64,000 bases of DNA from Chalara sp. BL73 (GCA_918026815.1 CAKJVC010000042.1:335797-399796), one strand, 5' to 3'; shown: positions 23,036 to 36,311, counted from the stretch's first letter. Numbers and translations: made by a program. Notes: generated from the sequence alone by a model not told the origin.

Positions 23036-24697
23036 AGTGAGGGGTTCACTTTGACGTTGTCCGCCACCGTGGGCCCGAGTTCCGTGCTATCACCCGTTAT
23101 TATTATAGCTACCGTGGTTGATCAGGATTTTAGTATTTATTATTGATGTTGATTCGTGGGGCTTAAAAAAAGGTAACAAGTCTGGAGCAGGCGTTTTGTC
23201 GCAAAAAGGTCCCGCGATCATTGACAAGAGACGGGACATCGACCAGGTGCCTGGCCCCGCCGCTGCTCGTTTATCGAAGGCAGAACATGTATCGATGTAC
23301 AGCTGTGTGATGGAGTTGGATCTTGCAAGATGATTGGAAAAGTACCTCAGCCGCATGTGGCAATGTGGCAGGAGGCAGTTCTTGACCTGTTCCTTTCATC
23401 CCCTACCCGCTGTGAGAGCTGCAGGAGCGCCGTACAAGATTGGCTGATTAGGCTTTCCGGGTGTTACCTTCATTCCTCAAATGGCACCAATTGATATTGA
23501 GTTAGGCTTCTTTGGTATTGCAAGATGCAGAGAAATCTCCAGGCCCTGTTCCCCCCTGGACAACAGCCCCCAAGAAGTCTGCACCTCTCAGTAGTGCGTT
23601 ATTTTACATTTACGCTGCAGGCAATGCAGAGAGGAAGTGTCACTGCCAATGGCCCAGCACTTTCTGGGGGGGTAAGCAATACAAGTATATTATCAACACC
23701 GACTACTCACAGCAAATACAACCACACAATTTCGTTGAACGATAAGAAGTTTCCCTAGATCTCTTTCTGCCTCTTCGCGCCTTGCCCATGTCTGGTCTGG
23801 GGGGAGCTGTGCCTAGATGGCTTCTGGGCGGATCCTCATTTGCTTATTCAATATCCACCCGCTTGGCATTTGTTCCTTTCTCTCTCTCCCGCCTTCGACT
23901 ACTGTAACGCTTTTTTTCCACCCCTACTACAGAGTTTGGAGAGCCGAGACATGCGGAAGGGCTAGCAAGGTACCTTGAAATACAGTTCAAACGTTCCCGT
24001 TTACGGCATCAGATAGATATATATATCTCTTCCTTGATCAATTCCCTGCGACCGACATTTAGACAATGGCAATTATTCTTGGTGTTCCCAGCCGAGGCTC
24101 CCTAGCGTTTTTGAGGTGACATTGAGAGCCCAGCTTCCATTTAAAATTTAAGGTGCTGAAGATCGACCGGGTCGATACCCTGAACTCTCCTCCCTAACAC
24201 ATGAATACTGGGGAGCCCAGCTAGAGCGAAAGAGCTGAATACGCTGGTCCAGCAGAATCCACTAATCAGACAGCTGTCAAAGATTGGGGGTGTTCTGTCT
24301 TTGCTCCGCCTAGATAAGAGCTGGTTGCCGAAGGATGGACTTCGCGTAACAGCACGAAAATCTAATCGTTAAAAACGAGATCATTTAAAGGACATGAGAC
24401 AGAGCTATTCTGGTCGGCGATGTGGGAAATGGTGTAGCAATAATAAGCATCTCCAGCCAGTTCTCGGGAATTGTCCAGCTGCTGCGGTCGCCCATTCTGA
24501 TCATACCGGTGAGAAATTACCCCGCGACTTACGGTAAGGGTGCCACGATTTGCGTTGGTCTGTGTGACAATTGCACAGGGGTCGGTTCCTATTAATGAAT
24601 TTCGTGCATCAAGGCTGTGCCGCACTTTTCAATCTCTTATACTCTTGTAGTCTTCCAATCTTCTTTAAGGGCTGAGAAGACAACTTCATCTCAAGCT
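23036..24697. other. Divergent intergenic region of about 1.7 kb
   Basis: Lies between two divergently oriented start codons. CT-rich tracts (about 23875-23935) and a GATATATATATC-like stretch near 24012-24026 fit promoters. No other gene recognised. Confidence 0.5.
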
Positions 24698-27220
24698 ATG
24701 GACCACGAAAAGCCCCAAGCTGTGTCGCATCACATTATAGAGTACGGAAGCGGTGAGATGAGTCGCTCTACCGATTATTCGGATCTACAACATGGCCGGA
24801 CGCCTTCTATCATCGAGCTGGATGAAGTCGAGCGAGTTGAGGAGACTCACGAGCGCCGAGGCGAACATGTGTGGTAAGTGGTCAATTAGGCAGCATTATT
24901 TGAAGTGAAGCTAAATTGTACCTAGGAGAGTGCTTAACGAAAGACAGATTAATGTAAGTCAATTGGAAAGTTTGTTTAAGCTGCTCAGCTAACTAGTGGA
25001 ATAGATGATAGCATTTTCTGGGTAGGCCCGAAAGCAAGACACGCTTAACACATAGCTAACATGTACCGTTTGCAGAACAATCGGAAATGGTATGTCAGCC
25101 AGTGATCACTAAACATCTTTGCCGTATATTAACCAATCTTTTTAGGTCTTTTCCTCGGCAGTGGTAGAACTCTCTCCCGAGCTGGACCCGGCGGCGCAGT
25201 TATGTGTTACATACTCATGGGTACTGTTATGTCGTCGGTCATGTCCTGCCTAGGGGAGATGACAGCCTTAATGCCCGTAAACGCTCCAGTCATGGAGTTT
25301 CCTCGGCGCTTCCTCGATCGTGGGGTTGGTTTTGCAATAGGCTGGATGTATTGGTAAGGGAAATGAAGGATTCAAACGACTAAGAACTAACAATGGAAAG
25401 GTTTGCTTATGTCATCATCGCTGCAGATGAGCTTGTAGCAGTGTCGCAATCAGTGAGGTTTCACTACGACGATGGGAAAACGTTCTTGCAATGGACAGTT
25501 GGACAGGATGTCGACCCAGTTGTGTGGATTTCGCTCTTTCTGGTCTTGGTTGTCGTAATCAACATGTTTCCAGTCAAGGTTTGCGAGCGCATTTGAAGGA
25601 GATAGGTCCATGAGGCTAACGTAACTGCAGTATTTCGGAGAATTCGAGTATATCTTTGGTTGCATTAAGATAACGTTCATCGTTATGCTAATTGTCTTGA
25701 TGCTCATTTTGGCAACAATGCAGCGTAAGATACTATATAAGACAAATCTTATATTCAGGACTAACATTTGTATATAGCGCGAGCGAGCGCATACTATGAT
25801 GTGGCACCCGGCACGAAGTGTAAGCTAAATCCAATACGCAGCGAAAACCTTGATGAAACTAACATCGCATCTATTTAGACTGGAACGCACCCTATGGATT
25901 CTTCAGAAATGTTTTCCAGGTCAAAAACGAGGATGGCGATGTACAGCGCCTTATCACAGGGGGCGTGGGAACTTTCCTTGGGGTGTGGTAAGTCTCATAC
26001 ATCCGTTTTTTGGCCAGGTGCCTAAAGAACATTAAAATAGGACTGGTATCGTAAATTCAATTTTCTCATATGTTGGCATGGATATCGTGGCCGCCACTGC
26101 CGCAGAGTCCAGATCACTTTCCAACTCAGAGAGCATGAAGATGGCTGCTCGAAAGATCAGCTTGCGCATCGTCACTCTGTATACCTTTGCGATGCTTGCA
26201 GCATCGTTTGTCGTTCCCTACGACCATCCCTTCATCAATGGTGGCGGACAATCCGTCGGCTCTCACTCACTATTCATCATCGCTGTTGTAGAAGCTGGTA
26301 TCCCATCCGCAGCACATTTCTTTAATGCAGTGTTTGTATTCTCTGCTTTCACATGCGCAATCAATTCTACGTATGTGGCATCCAGGGTGTTATATACTTT
26401 GGCACTACAAGGGCAGACGGGTCCCGACTTCATCACCAGGCGATTGAAGCGCTGCCACAATGGAGTCCCTATCAGAGCTGTGCTCGTCACTTGTTCACTG
26501 ATGTTGATTGGATATATGGGTCGCACAGGAGCACCCGGCCAGGTATGAAACTCTTCCGTTTCATGAGCTTCGTACTAATTTTCTCCCCAGAGAATGAATG
26601 AGCTAGCTTCGAACTGCGTGGTATCTTGCCTAATCGTATTCATTATAATCTGCGCAACTTATCTCTGCTTCTTTAGAACGTAAGTATATAGTCCGTACTT
26701 ATACGGTCTAACAAAGTATATGCTGACAGATAATAGCCTGGAAGACGTCAAACTTTATGGGAACAATTCTGAGGCCCAGGCTGCATGCTACGACCGTAAT
26801 CATCCTCGATACCCATATAAGTCGCATGGCCAGTGGCTCAAAGCTGCCTACGGATGCTTTGCTTGCGTTGTTCTAGTTATATTCAATGGCATAAAAGCTT
26901 TTCTGCAGAACCCATTCAGCACGCGGGAGTTCGTGGCACAATATATCAGCGTAAACCGCCCCAAAATCAGTGCCGGAAGGAAGAAAATCTAACTTTGCTT
27001 ATAGGTCCCAGTTTTCATCCTCTTAATAATCGGCTACAAACTCCGCAAGCACGGTATCAAGCTTCAAAACTGGCGACCAGAGCGTTCTAACGATCTAAGA
27101 AATACGGTGCAGGTTACGAGCGAGACGAGGAAGGGGCGTCTGGAGTTCCCGGATAATGCGTTCTTTACAAAAGAAAACGGGATAACGTTTGTGAGATGGC
27201 TGTGGGTGTGGATAAAATAA
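24698..27220 (+). CDS. Amino-acid permease (AAP/YAT family)
   Basis: Proton-coupled amino-acid importer of the plasma membrane. The start MDHEKPQAVSHH at 24698 is followed by a hydrophilic N-tail. Splicing at 12 short introns restores the family signature across four tiny exons: RVLNERQIN, MIAFSG, TIGNG, LFLGSGRTLSRAGPGGAV. Then SCLGEMTALMPVNAPVMEFP, ADELVAVSQ, WTGIVNSIFSYVGMDIVAAT, CAINSTYVASRVLYTLALQG and FFRTLEDVKLYGN are visible, then the last helix (VPVFILLIIGYKLRKHG). The end is TFVRWLWVWIK and TAA at 27218-27220. About 12 membrane segments are expected. The glutamate in GEMTALMP is conserved. The high intron number and several exons shorter than 40 nt make this gene easy to mis-predict. 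Confidence 0.9.
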
Positions 27221-29105
27221 TGGGTTGTCTGGACGTGGACATTAGGTGTGGAGTTTACGGATGAGGCGTTTCGGGTCAGATACCATGGTTTGGCAATGTG
27301 AGCCGAAGACTGCATATGCATTAAAGAATCTTGTCGTCTCTGCTGTCTTTGTAGTTCTGTTTCAAGAATGCAATTGAGTGCAAGTTTAAGATTTTGAGCA
27401 AAGTGCGAATCAAGGTCTAACCTTTCATGGCTGAACCCGTTACCATCATGTAGTGTAACAAGATGGAGAGCCTGCTATCGCCCCAATTAGAGCGTCTGCA
27501 ATAGGTAAGTTTCTCAACTCTATAATCGGGTTTGCCCAGCTATGCATGTGCGGGGGGAGGGGGATCTGGGGGTAACCACCCTACGCTCCCCCAAACCCTC
27601 GTTATGCATTCATACAAGAGGTTGGCATCGAACCAGGGTGAGGGAGTGAACGGCAGCCTCTGCAAAACCGCGTTGGACTTTTGAAGTGGGTGCGCCAGCA
27701 CTATTTTTGCCTAATTACCATGTATGAGTTTGCCCGGCCTATTCTTCCTCTTGGGATGATGAGACCCTTTAACCTGGATCGCCGAAGTGGAGAACCATCG
27801 CTTAGGCTGAGGCGGACCAACTTCCGAACTTGGAGTCCGGTTTAAAGACGACCTCGATCTCGTCGAGTGCCCGAAGTTTGGTCGCCAACCAGTTTTATTT
27901 CTCTTTTCCCATCCCCCTTTCTTCTTCCTAGAAATCCAGATCACCCTTGTCTAAAAAGGGCCGAGATCAGGTGGTGCTGCGATGCATACAAACTCCATTG
28001 AGTAGTTTGGGAGCTGGCCGTGGGCAAGATGCCCGCCAGACCAGCGCTGCTAAAGCAATTGCTTGTTGGTTAAATGTGCTATTGGGGTATTTATACTAGA
28101 TGTTTGCTCTTGTTATTGCCAAAAATTCTCTCTGGCAGCTCTGTTCTACTAGGTACAGATAGTGTCATGCCAGGGTTCACTCGCTGCCTCAAGACGGTCA
28201 ATTGACAGTTCTAGAAGAATAGGCAAGAGAAATTATTGGGCATTCAGAGAAACTTGCGCCTCATCGGCTGTCGAACGAATCGACCTCTCCCACCAGGTTT
28301 CCCGGATCACGCTTGAATGCTCAAGAGTGTGATTAACATTGATTCTACGATACATATCAGCACTCTTCAAGTCCAACATGAATGACACCGCTTCCGTTCC
28401 TCGTCGTACCAATAAATATCGAGGACGACTTCAGCACACGAAAATTGTAAGTTCTGCTGAGAGGCTAGATGCACTCCGAAGCATCTCCCAGACTATCTTC
28501 CAGGGATTTCCTCGTTTGCCTCGGCGAGTTCTTGATGTTTAAGATACTCTGAAAAAATATAATTAGGGTCTGCGAACTGGCCGGTTGGGCTCTCCTCCAC
28601 CTTTTCTACAGCGTCGTATGTCAACAAGCCAGCTGATTGAAATGTGCGAGCAGGTAAACATACTTGGCCTGTCCTCCACATATTGCCCCAGTCTCACTTT
28701 GATGTTGTTCTCATGGAGGTCTATCCACATTTTCGCTGGCTGAATTTGGCATTAAATTATCCTTCCGAGTGTTGGATATCAGTCAGCCACCCAACAGATA
28801 CCAACAGCATACTTACTACGCCCCAATTGCGTCCATAACCCTATTTTTTGCTCTCAGATTATCTGAAATGCGGCTACGGATCATATCTCAGAGGCTTGGT
28901 CTAATTGATTGGAATTCCTTGGAATTGGATGCAGGTACAACGACCCACCATTCTGCCCCGAAGGAGAGGAAGTGGGACTGTCTCCGAGATACAAATCGCA
29001 ATGCTTTCATCTCTTAACAAGTACAACAAATACACAAGCTTTCTCCAGCCCAATTCAACATATATTCCCCGACTATCTTTCCTGCTCTTCTTCTATAAGA
29101 AAACA
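27221..29105. other. Intergenic region with no supported gene
   Basis: It contains a G-run region (27551-27595: several G5 and C5 tracts). ORFs at 28339-28542 (plus) and 28493-28681 (minus) overlap each other and show no family features. A B-box-like GGTTCGATGCC on the minus strand near 27630 has no tRNA around it. Confidence 0.5.
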
Positions 29106-29498
29106 ATGAAACTCTTAGCCATCATCCCGATCCCCTCCTTCTCCTTCCTTACCTCCGCCAGTCCAGCACCATCCGTTACAACCTGTTGGATCCATCCCTA
29201 CCCCAAATTCGCCGTAGGGCAGCCCAGTACCCAGTTCAGCTTCATGCTCATGGCCCCAAGGTGAAAAGCGCAAGAGCTGGGGAAGTTCGATTCCCGAGTG
29301 GAGCGCTGCGGTTTGATACCTGGGTCCTACAAAAAGACCTTGGGGGGGCTAAAGCTGGACGCAGTCCCCTACCGCCTGGGTGTCATTCCCAACGATATCA
29401 CTTACTTCCATTGCCTCCAGAAAAAGATTTCTGATGCTGGACCGGGTATCGCCAGAGAGTTCGTTGGCTGCAAGGACAAGGACCTAGATCTGAAATAA
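29106..29498 (+). pseudogene. Short secreted-protein ORF interrupted by one in-frame stop
   Basis: From ATG 29106 the frame reads a signal-like start (MKLLAIIPIPSFSFLTSASP), then a stop TGA at 29262-29264 in the middle, and stays open in the same frame to TAA 29496-29498 (131 codons including the TGA). The second half looks like real protein (CGLIPGSYKKT, YRLGVIPNDITYFHCLQ, EFVGCKDKD). The four Cys, one before and three after the stop, fit a small secreted Cys-containing protein. A short intron beginning at the GTGAAA at 29260 could also remove the stop. Either a recent nonsense mutation or an unrecognised intron; no family recognised. Confidence 0.4.
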
Positions 29499-30317
29499 TG
29501 TTGTGATATTTTTTTGGGTAGACGGAGGAGCAGTGAAATAGTACGGTGTGCTGTCATGCCAGGACCGCATATCATGATGCACAGTTGCAGTCATAGCATA
29601 GAATTCCATATTTCACCTTATACGGTGATATGACAATATCTTGAGAAAGCATGCCAAATCGATTCACGTAAGGAACCAGCCATTGAATCATTCAAAGTAT
29701 CGGTAAGGAATCACATATAGTTTAGGCTTGTTTTGCGCATATCGGTATGCGTTTTATATAAGATCATATAAAGGACGCTGAACAACAACAAGATTCTCAA
29801 AATGTAACAGCTTCACGGCACAAACTTACACGTGAACCGCATGTGGTAATGCTCCGATATCGTATTATATAAAATGGCATTGCCGGTTCAAGTTTAATCC
29901 GCATCCAGGTACACAATACTGTATCGAACAGTGTACAGTGTAAGGGTTTTTAGGGCGAATATTTTGCGATAATGCTATTCTTTACACCGAAATGACCTGC
30001 CTCCCGCGCCAGAAAGAACCGAGCGTAGTGGCATTTAGCGGTGTTTCGCCGAGGGCTAGAGTCTGGGGGATAGAGGGACTTTTGAATGTGGAATTAGAAT
30101 GTAGAGAAGTTGGCGGCCTTGATGATGATGCAGCAAGGAAATTTGTAATAAAATAGTGCCTATGACGCCTGCAAGGTACCCAGCAAAGTACCTGAATCTT
30201 CGCACCGGCTGGATACTATACTTTAGTCGGATTATTTGTAAAGGTGGATCAGGAGATACCTAATGGTCATGCGATGGCGTGTATACCGTAATGTCTGAAA
30301 CTAGTTTCTCCTCTATC
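29499..30317. other. Intergenic region
   Basis: AT-rich spacer without recognisable genes, RNAs or repeats. Confidence 0.5.
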
Positions 30318-32171
30318 CTACTTGCCTCTTCTATCATCTAAATCTCTGTCCTCGCCTTCATCTTCAAGCACGATCTCCGTCCCATTCCCACCCTCAATAA
30401 CCCACCAACTCGCCACACAAGCCAGTCCTCCCAAGCCAGCGAGGCACCAGAATCCCAACCCAACAACACCGATCTGGAGGCCCCTTCCAAATATCGCAAA
30501 CGCTATTATCGGGAAGAAGCTACGAGCTAGATTGCCAATGACTGTTCCAGCAGTGTGAATCGTGCCTCGAACCGAGGGATGAGGCGTGCAGTCGTTGATG
30601 AGTAGAGTGGTAGCCGGTATCACACCCGTGCGCCCAATTACGAATAAGAGGAGTACAAAGAGCAAGGATATCCAAACCACTACTTTTGGTGGAAAGTATG
30701 AAGCGATGAGGGACGGGAATGGGGCGAGCGCGTAGACGAAAGGGAAGACGAAGAGAGCCCACCACCAAATGCGAATTGTGCCGAACCGATCGTTGAGCAT
30801 TGGGTATACAACGAGCTGGAGGACCACCCCAACGACGCCCAGCGCAGACATGGTGAAGCCCACTTCACGTGGTATCATGCCCAGACCGCCTGTGAAAGTA
30901 AATGGAGGATGTGGAGGGGACGTGGAAAGTGGTGTCGAAAGGAAAATGGCCCAGAGATTTGCGAAAGTCCCGAGGTGGCCTGCTATTATGAAATGGGCAA
31001 GCATCGTGCATAAAACATTTCTGGTCCAAATCCTGCGGAACGGAAGTGCTTTCTTCTTCCTTGTTGTCGGCTTCCCTGGCTCGTTTATTGCCTGGAAGGA
31101 TGAGTTTGAGGGAGACATCTCGATGGCTGGACTTTGCGATCCAGGTGTTAAGTCTTCTGAAGCCAGGGGTGAATAGTCTACTGTTTGTCTGGAGGATTTA
31201 AATGTCGTAAGACGATTCTGTAATCGACGAGCAAAACTGCCCTCTGTATGCTGAAGAGTTTCGAGAGTTTCTTCCAGTCCTAAGAACACACAGACAGCAG
31301 CAACTACATAGACTGACGCAACGAATAAGTTTGGAGCTGCGTATGGATACCCTTTAAGCTTCTTTTCTTCCTCTAGGGTTTGTTGTGCGCTGAGCATTCC
31401 ACCAACCAAGGGTCCAAAAAGCGTACCTGCGCTGGCAAAGAGAGGGAGGAGAAGAAGTGCTCGCGTCCGGTATCTACTAACATCAACATCTGAGCAGAAC
31501 TTGATTTAGAAATATCTACCTTTTTTCTGGATTGAGCTCCGCAACTACGCAGCGAGTAATTCCAACATTACTGCTCATTGCCCCGCCCAAGACCTGCCAC
31601 GCGACAGCCGAAATGAAGGTCCTCGAGAAGCCATATCCTAAGCTTGCAACAGCTGCTCTAAGTCAAACCAACTACGCGGATTGTTTCGTCCCTCCAATAC
31701 TCACCAGAGCTCAGCAGCCCAATCATCAACACAGCTTTCCTACCTCCAAACTCAGAATCCGCAAGTCGACCCCACAACATGCCTGTGCATACCTGAGCAG
31801 CGGTTTTTGCACCAACAATGATGCCCGCCTGCGTGGCCAAGCGCTCTGCTGATATAGAGGGCTCGAAGAATTTCAGCTGGTAGAACATATATGTCTAGCC
31901 ATCGCTTCAGCGGTATGTCTTTCATGCATGGACATAGGTCCTATACCTGAATAGATGTTGATGCCAATGGATCAGCTAGTCTAGCTATACAGAGAATGGC
32001 AAGCTGTTTCTTATTCGGCAGGCTCATATATGAGGCCTTAGTCTCTACGGGCTTTGAGGGGGCTTCCACATCGCGAAACTCGGGAAAAGGCTCTTGTTGA
32101 TGCTTGATGAGCGAAGATACACCCTCGACCCCCGAATTCGAGCTTTTCTTAGGATTGTCCCGAAGCGCCAT
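30318..32171 (-). CDS. MFS transporter of the Ycr023c/ZIFL-like group
   Basis: Four exons (minus): 31947-32171, 31705-31894, 31520-31655 and 30318-31473, all phases consistent, 568 aa. Family marks: ILCIARLADPLASTSIQTYM in helix 1, AAQVCTGMLWGRLADSEFGG (the MFS loop 2-3 motif), GGAMSSNVGITRCVVAELNP, RTRALLLLPLFASAGTLFGP, and GRTGVIPATTLLINDCTPHP near the C-terminal half. A long hydrophilic Ser-rich loop separates the two six-helix halves. The ORF can be extended to 32261, but the start at 32171 gives the usual acidic, Pro-rich N-tail. Relatives are annotated as drug or organic-acid/zinc-chelate exporters; the substrate cannot be told here. No biosynthetic genes flank it. Confidence 0.9.
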
Positions 32172-33013
32172 CTTCACACATTCTAACAACAAGGGAAGAC
32201 CAAAAACCGTGGGAAAAGATAAAATACGATAACGGGATACATTGCATCGATTGAGAATCAAGGGAATGGGGAGTTGGAGCTGTCCATCAACCCCGCTTTT
32301 CCTGACATGTGGAAAAGAAAATCAATGTGTATGGCTGTCGCCAAACGAAAGATACCAATAGGATTGGTTTAACTGTCCACTATGCATGCAAGCCCGCCAT
32401 ATCCGCGTCATGTAGTGGTGTACTACAGTAGAGGCCCGTTTGATCAGATAGACAAAGGGTGTTTCATTGGTTCGCCATGATTAACCTTGAGAGCCGTCTA
32501 GATGAATCGCGACCGGGCAGTTGATGTCGCAAAATTCTGGATAAGATGCCTTGCTCGCAGAATAATTCAAGGAAATTTGCTAAATAGATAAAAGTGCTAG
32601 CACTAACAAGCTGAAAGACATTCGTTCTTAATAGTGAGTGGAATCAAGGTGGCTACAACAAGGAAAATGAAGAGAAGTGATTGAAATAGCACTCATGGAA
32701 AAATATTAAGCTGCTGTATGGTATGCGGCCCCGCTAATGCATCCAAGATCATCGTCTCAGCATTGCTATCCAATGAAATCTTTGGATTTAATCAAATAAA
32801 TTTTTGTCGCATGTCGCAGGGAGGCCGCACTGAGCAGATGTTGCTCGCAGCGCATGCGGCCGAGAATGTTAGCTGGGTAGTAGTCGCAATCAACGGGAAA
32901 CCAGGACCAAATTCGAACATGTGATGTGAAGTTATTTCAAGTACGCAGTGTACATACATATATATTTTTAGATATCATCTATAGATCCCCAAACGTCTAG
33001 CTTCACGCCGAAT
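32172..33013. other. Intergenic region upstream of the MFS gene
   Basis: No gene recognised. The segment next to 32172 presumably carries the MFS promoter. Confidence 0.5.
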
Positions 33014-34322
33014 CTATATTTTGGGATCTGCTCCCAAGAACCCATTTACGACTGCTGTTAACAATTGATTTGCGATGGCTGTCTTTGGTGGGAGCCGTAT
33101 ACCCCCTTCCTTGTATTCATCTCCAGGAGCTTCATCCAAACCACTTGCGCCAATACGCAGAGCCTCCCGGATCACATCTAACTCGACCCATTTTGCATCC
33201 TCCAACTCAGGATCATGTTCTAGATGGATCTTCTCGCCATCCGGCAAAGCCTGTGCAATCGCTCCGATCATCAAGTTCGCTGGATATGGCCATGGCTGTG
33301 TGCTATGGATTACCACACGGCCTAGCAGGACCCCGCTCTCTTCCCAAACTTCACGGCGAACCGCTTCCTCTACCGACTCAGCAGGCTCGCAGAATCCGGC
33401 TAAAGTCGAGTAGAAGAATTTTGGCCACGACTTGCCACGACCGATAAGTACACGTTTCGCATCATGACTGACTACAGCCATAATGACCGTAGGATCCGTG
33501 CGAGGGAAAGTTAGGTTGGATATGCCCTTTCGAGTCGCACAACTGGCACGCTCCCGTGGCTCTGTAAGGATTGATGTTGCTCCTCCTTGAGGTGTCGGTA
33601 GGGATGCGAAGTCTGTTGGCGGACAAACGCGCTTGGTACCTGCATTTACCGAAAGTGTTGGTTGTCCACATCCTCCGCAATATGGATTTCGTGCATTCCA
33701 ATCCAGAAGAGCTCGCCCCTGAGCATATATGGCCGCTATGAATGCAGTTAGCACAGGCACGCGGTACTATAATTCGGTCACAACTACCTTCTGGAGCATT
33801 TAAGTTCATCGCCATCCGCCCTTGCAAAAAAGTATAACCTTTGGCTTTCATAGCCTCGACAACACTTACAGCCTCCTTTTCCACAGTTCCCTTTGGTGTG
33901 ATGTCTACAGCAAAATAAGGCGTTCCAGAATAGATCCCATGTTCAAAGCCTTGCTTCTTCTTCTCGTCCAATCCCAAGAATAGCACCAAGGGCAGTGTGA
34001 TTGCCGAGTTGTAGTCTTTGATCATCTGCTCCTCTGTCTTCTCAAATGGGTTCTCCCCAACCAATCCCTTTATATCCGAGTATGTAGCGTATGCAATATT
34101 CGAAGGATCTTTAGCGAGCGGTGTAAGGTTATCGAAGAGCATAAACTGCGTTGTGGGATGCGTGAAAGCCTTCGAGATGAAGTCATGGTTAGCTCTGAGG
34201 AATGAGACGCGGTTCAGAGGGGATCCAGAGAAGTAATTGGCGATTTCTCGCCCAAATTTCCTGCTCAACATCGAGTCTAGGTCGTGATGTGCTGGGTCTG
34301 GAAGGTCTGGTTGGCGGGGCAT
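33014..34322 (-). CDS. NPY1: NADH pyrophosphatase (Nudix hydrolase, NPY1/NUDT12-like)
   Basis: Hydrolyses NADH to NMNH and AMP, usually in peroxisomes. Two exons (minus), 33788-34322 and 33014-33735, join in phase to 418 aa. The junction gives LNAPEAAIYAQGRALLDWN. The Zn-ribbon has NPYCGGCGQP and a later Cys (KRVCPP); the fourth Cys would be in RASCATRKG. The Nudix box is complete: GFCEPAESVEEAVRREVWEE then SGV; the NADH-specific SQPWPYP-like motif appears as STQPWPYPANLM. Start at MPRQPDLPDP (34322) matches the family; a longer ORF to 34418 adds a hydrophobic stretch that I consider untranslated. The C-terminus is DPKI, so no classical PTS1 is seen. Confidence 0.92.
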
Positions 34323-35174
34323 AATTGCTTTATTGCCTGCGGATGTGTAGGAATGAGATTTAGCACAGCCTGCCCACACGAATGAAGCGCATAACAGACA
34401 CAGAAAACAACGAAGCAATGTCCCAAAAATTGTGATTCAGCGCTCGCTGAAAGTCAGATATCAATGAGTGGGGGTCGAAGCTCGGGTCGAAATGGCGAAG
34501 TTGCTCACAGATTGATTACCAATAGAAGAATCAACACAGACCAGGACCAAAAGTGAGAAAAAGACAGCGAAAACATGAGATTCGAGAAGCGATAAAAGCT
34601 ACTTAACATTCCATGTAGTATGTGCACGAAAGCATTAGAGTAGGGCGTTTCAAACGCAAAGCACTTTAATCATCGTGAATTGTTTGATGCGGTTAGATTG
34701 CCGCGGCTTTGAAGTTGATGACGTCTAAGAGGCCTCACGTGACTGCACTACTCTCCTTCTCCTTTTCCATCATGTTGCGTGATGTATAGTGCAAGGATTT
34801 AAGGGTCGAGATATCGTGAGAATACTACTTTCCAAAATACTCAAGAGATCTGCATGGACGATCTTAGAAGCATGGTTATCTTTGAGAAGGTGCTATTCAG
34901 ATGTTATGAACCATGCAACATTAGCTCATATCTTGCATAATGAGTCTACATTTACCGGTGTTGAATGTGCCTGACACAATATGCATCATATCTGACATCA
35001 ACTTCTTAACTAAGTAAGAACAAATTGCTCGCTAATATGGGCTGCCCCAGATGGAGGGCTTTGCCGAATTCATCTGAGCTTCTTTTAACGTCAATCAAGC
35101 ACTCAACAATTTTTTTCACTCAAAATGCAGCTGAAATACAAAAAGCATTCTTTCAAATCATCAGTCTGTCATTA
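34323..35174. other. Intergenic region
   Basis: Contains the upstream region of the Nudix gene and an AT-rich spacer before the stop of the hydratase gene. No gene recognised. Confidence 0.5.
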
Positions 35175-36311
35175 TCAGCAATGCTTAAATACAGGGGGTC
35201 TCTTCTCTTTGAATGCAGTCATTCCTTCATGCTTGTCGTGGAGAGAAAAACTACTGTAGTAGAGAGCTCGTTCATACTGCAGGCCTGACTGGAGACTCAT
35301 TTCCTCAGCTTTTAAAGTCAGCATTGAACAACAAGTAGTTTGTAAAATACAATGGTCCGAGGTCAATATATTATTAAGCTTACCGCTTAGTATTGCTTGC
35401 TTCGCCAGCTGTACAACAGGATTGGATTTTGCAGCAATGTTGTGCGCACTTTTCATGGCCTCAGACAAGACTTCGTCCTTGTTTAAACTTCGTGAAACAA
35501 GCCCCAGGTGCTCAAGTTCTTCGCCAGTCAATGTGGCTGAGGTAAGTATCAATTCCATAGTCTAGGGAATGGTCAGTAATTGTCTTTTTACCAACAAGGT
35601 CCTTTACTTTAAATTTTCCAAGGGTCCTGGCAAGTCGCTGTGTACCCCCAGCTCCTGGTATAGTCCCTATTGAAAGCTCTGGCAGGCCAAATTTGGCGTC
35701 CTTAGCAGCAATTATGATGTCGCACTGGCCACTGTCAATTAATTGTAAGCTCCCATTAGCAACACATACATACCATCATTGCAAGTTCGAAGCCTCCACC
35801 AAGCTGCCATCACTTGCGTTAGCATAAGTCAATCAAGATTTAGTTTAAGAGGGTTTGTACTGCAAAACCTAGGACAGCAGCTATAATTGGTTTTCTCATT
35901 GAGCCAATAGCGTCTGATAGGTCCTTCAAATATTCACGCTTAAATCCTTCAGGGCTAGAGATATCTACCAACTCTCCTATGTCGGCACCAGCTAGTTGAC
36001 GGTCAGTGCTATTTTTGTTTAAAAAAAACAAAAAACATCTTAAATTTTTGTCATATTTCGCGTCGATCAAAGCCAGAATTAACATGACACATGGCACGTG
36101 ACATACCTGAGAATGGGCCGCCAGGCGACCCTGTGAGTACAACAGCCCTTATCTCGCTATCCTTCTCTACAATTGAGATATCGGCGATCAAACCGTCTAT
36201 CACATCCTGTGAGAGGGCATTCCTCTTCTGCGGCCGGTTAATCTCAATAACGGCGACTCCGAATTTATCGATTGTTGTCCTAGTGAAGACTGACCCCTCA
36301 CTGTGTGCCAT
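35175..36311 (-). CDS. Enoyl-CoA hydratase/isomerase (crotonase family)
   Basis: Six exons (minus): 36107-36311, 35861-35991, 35774-35803, 35608-35724, 35384-35561 and 35175-35308; 264 aa. The crotonase oxyanion-hole segments are restored only by splicing: [11 protein letters not shown] at the first junction and [20 protein letters not shown] across the 30-nt third exon. [20 protein letters not shown] carries the catalytic Glu and is typical of ECHS1/AUH-like enzymes. It ends with [20 protein letters not shown]. No clear mitochondrial presequence or PTS1 is seen. Likely role: hydration step of fatty-acid or branched-chain amino-acid breakdown. Confidence 0.93.

Noticed and set aside
28339..28681. 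Overlapping ORFs on both strands (67 and 62 codons)
   Set aside because: Both are short, overlap each other and have no signal peptide, domain or splice partner that extends them.
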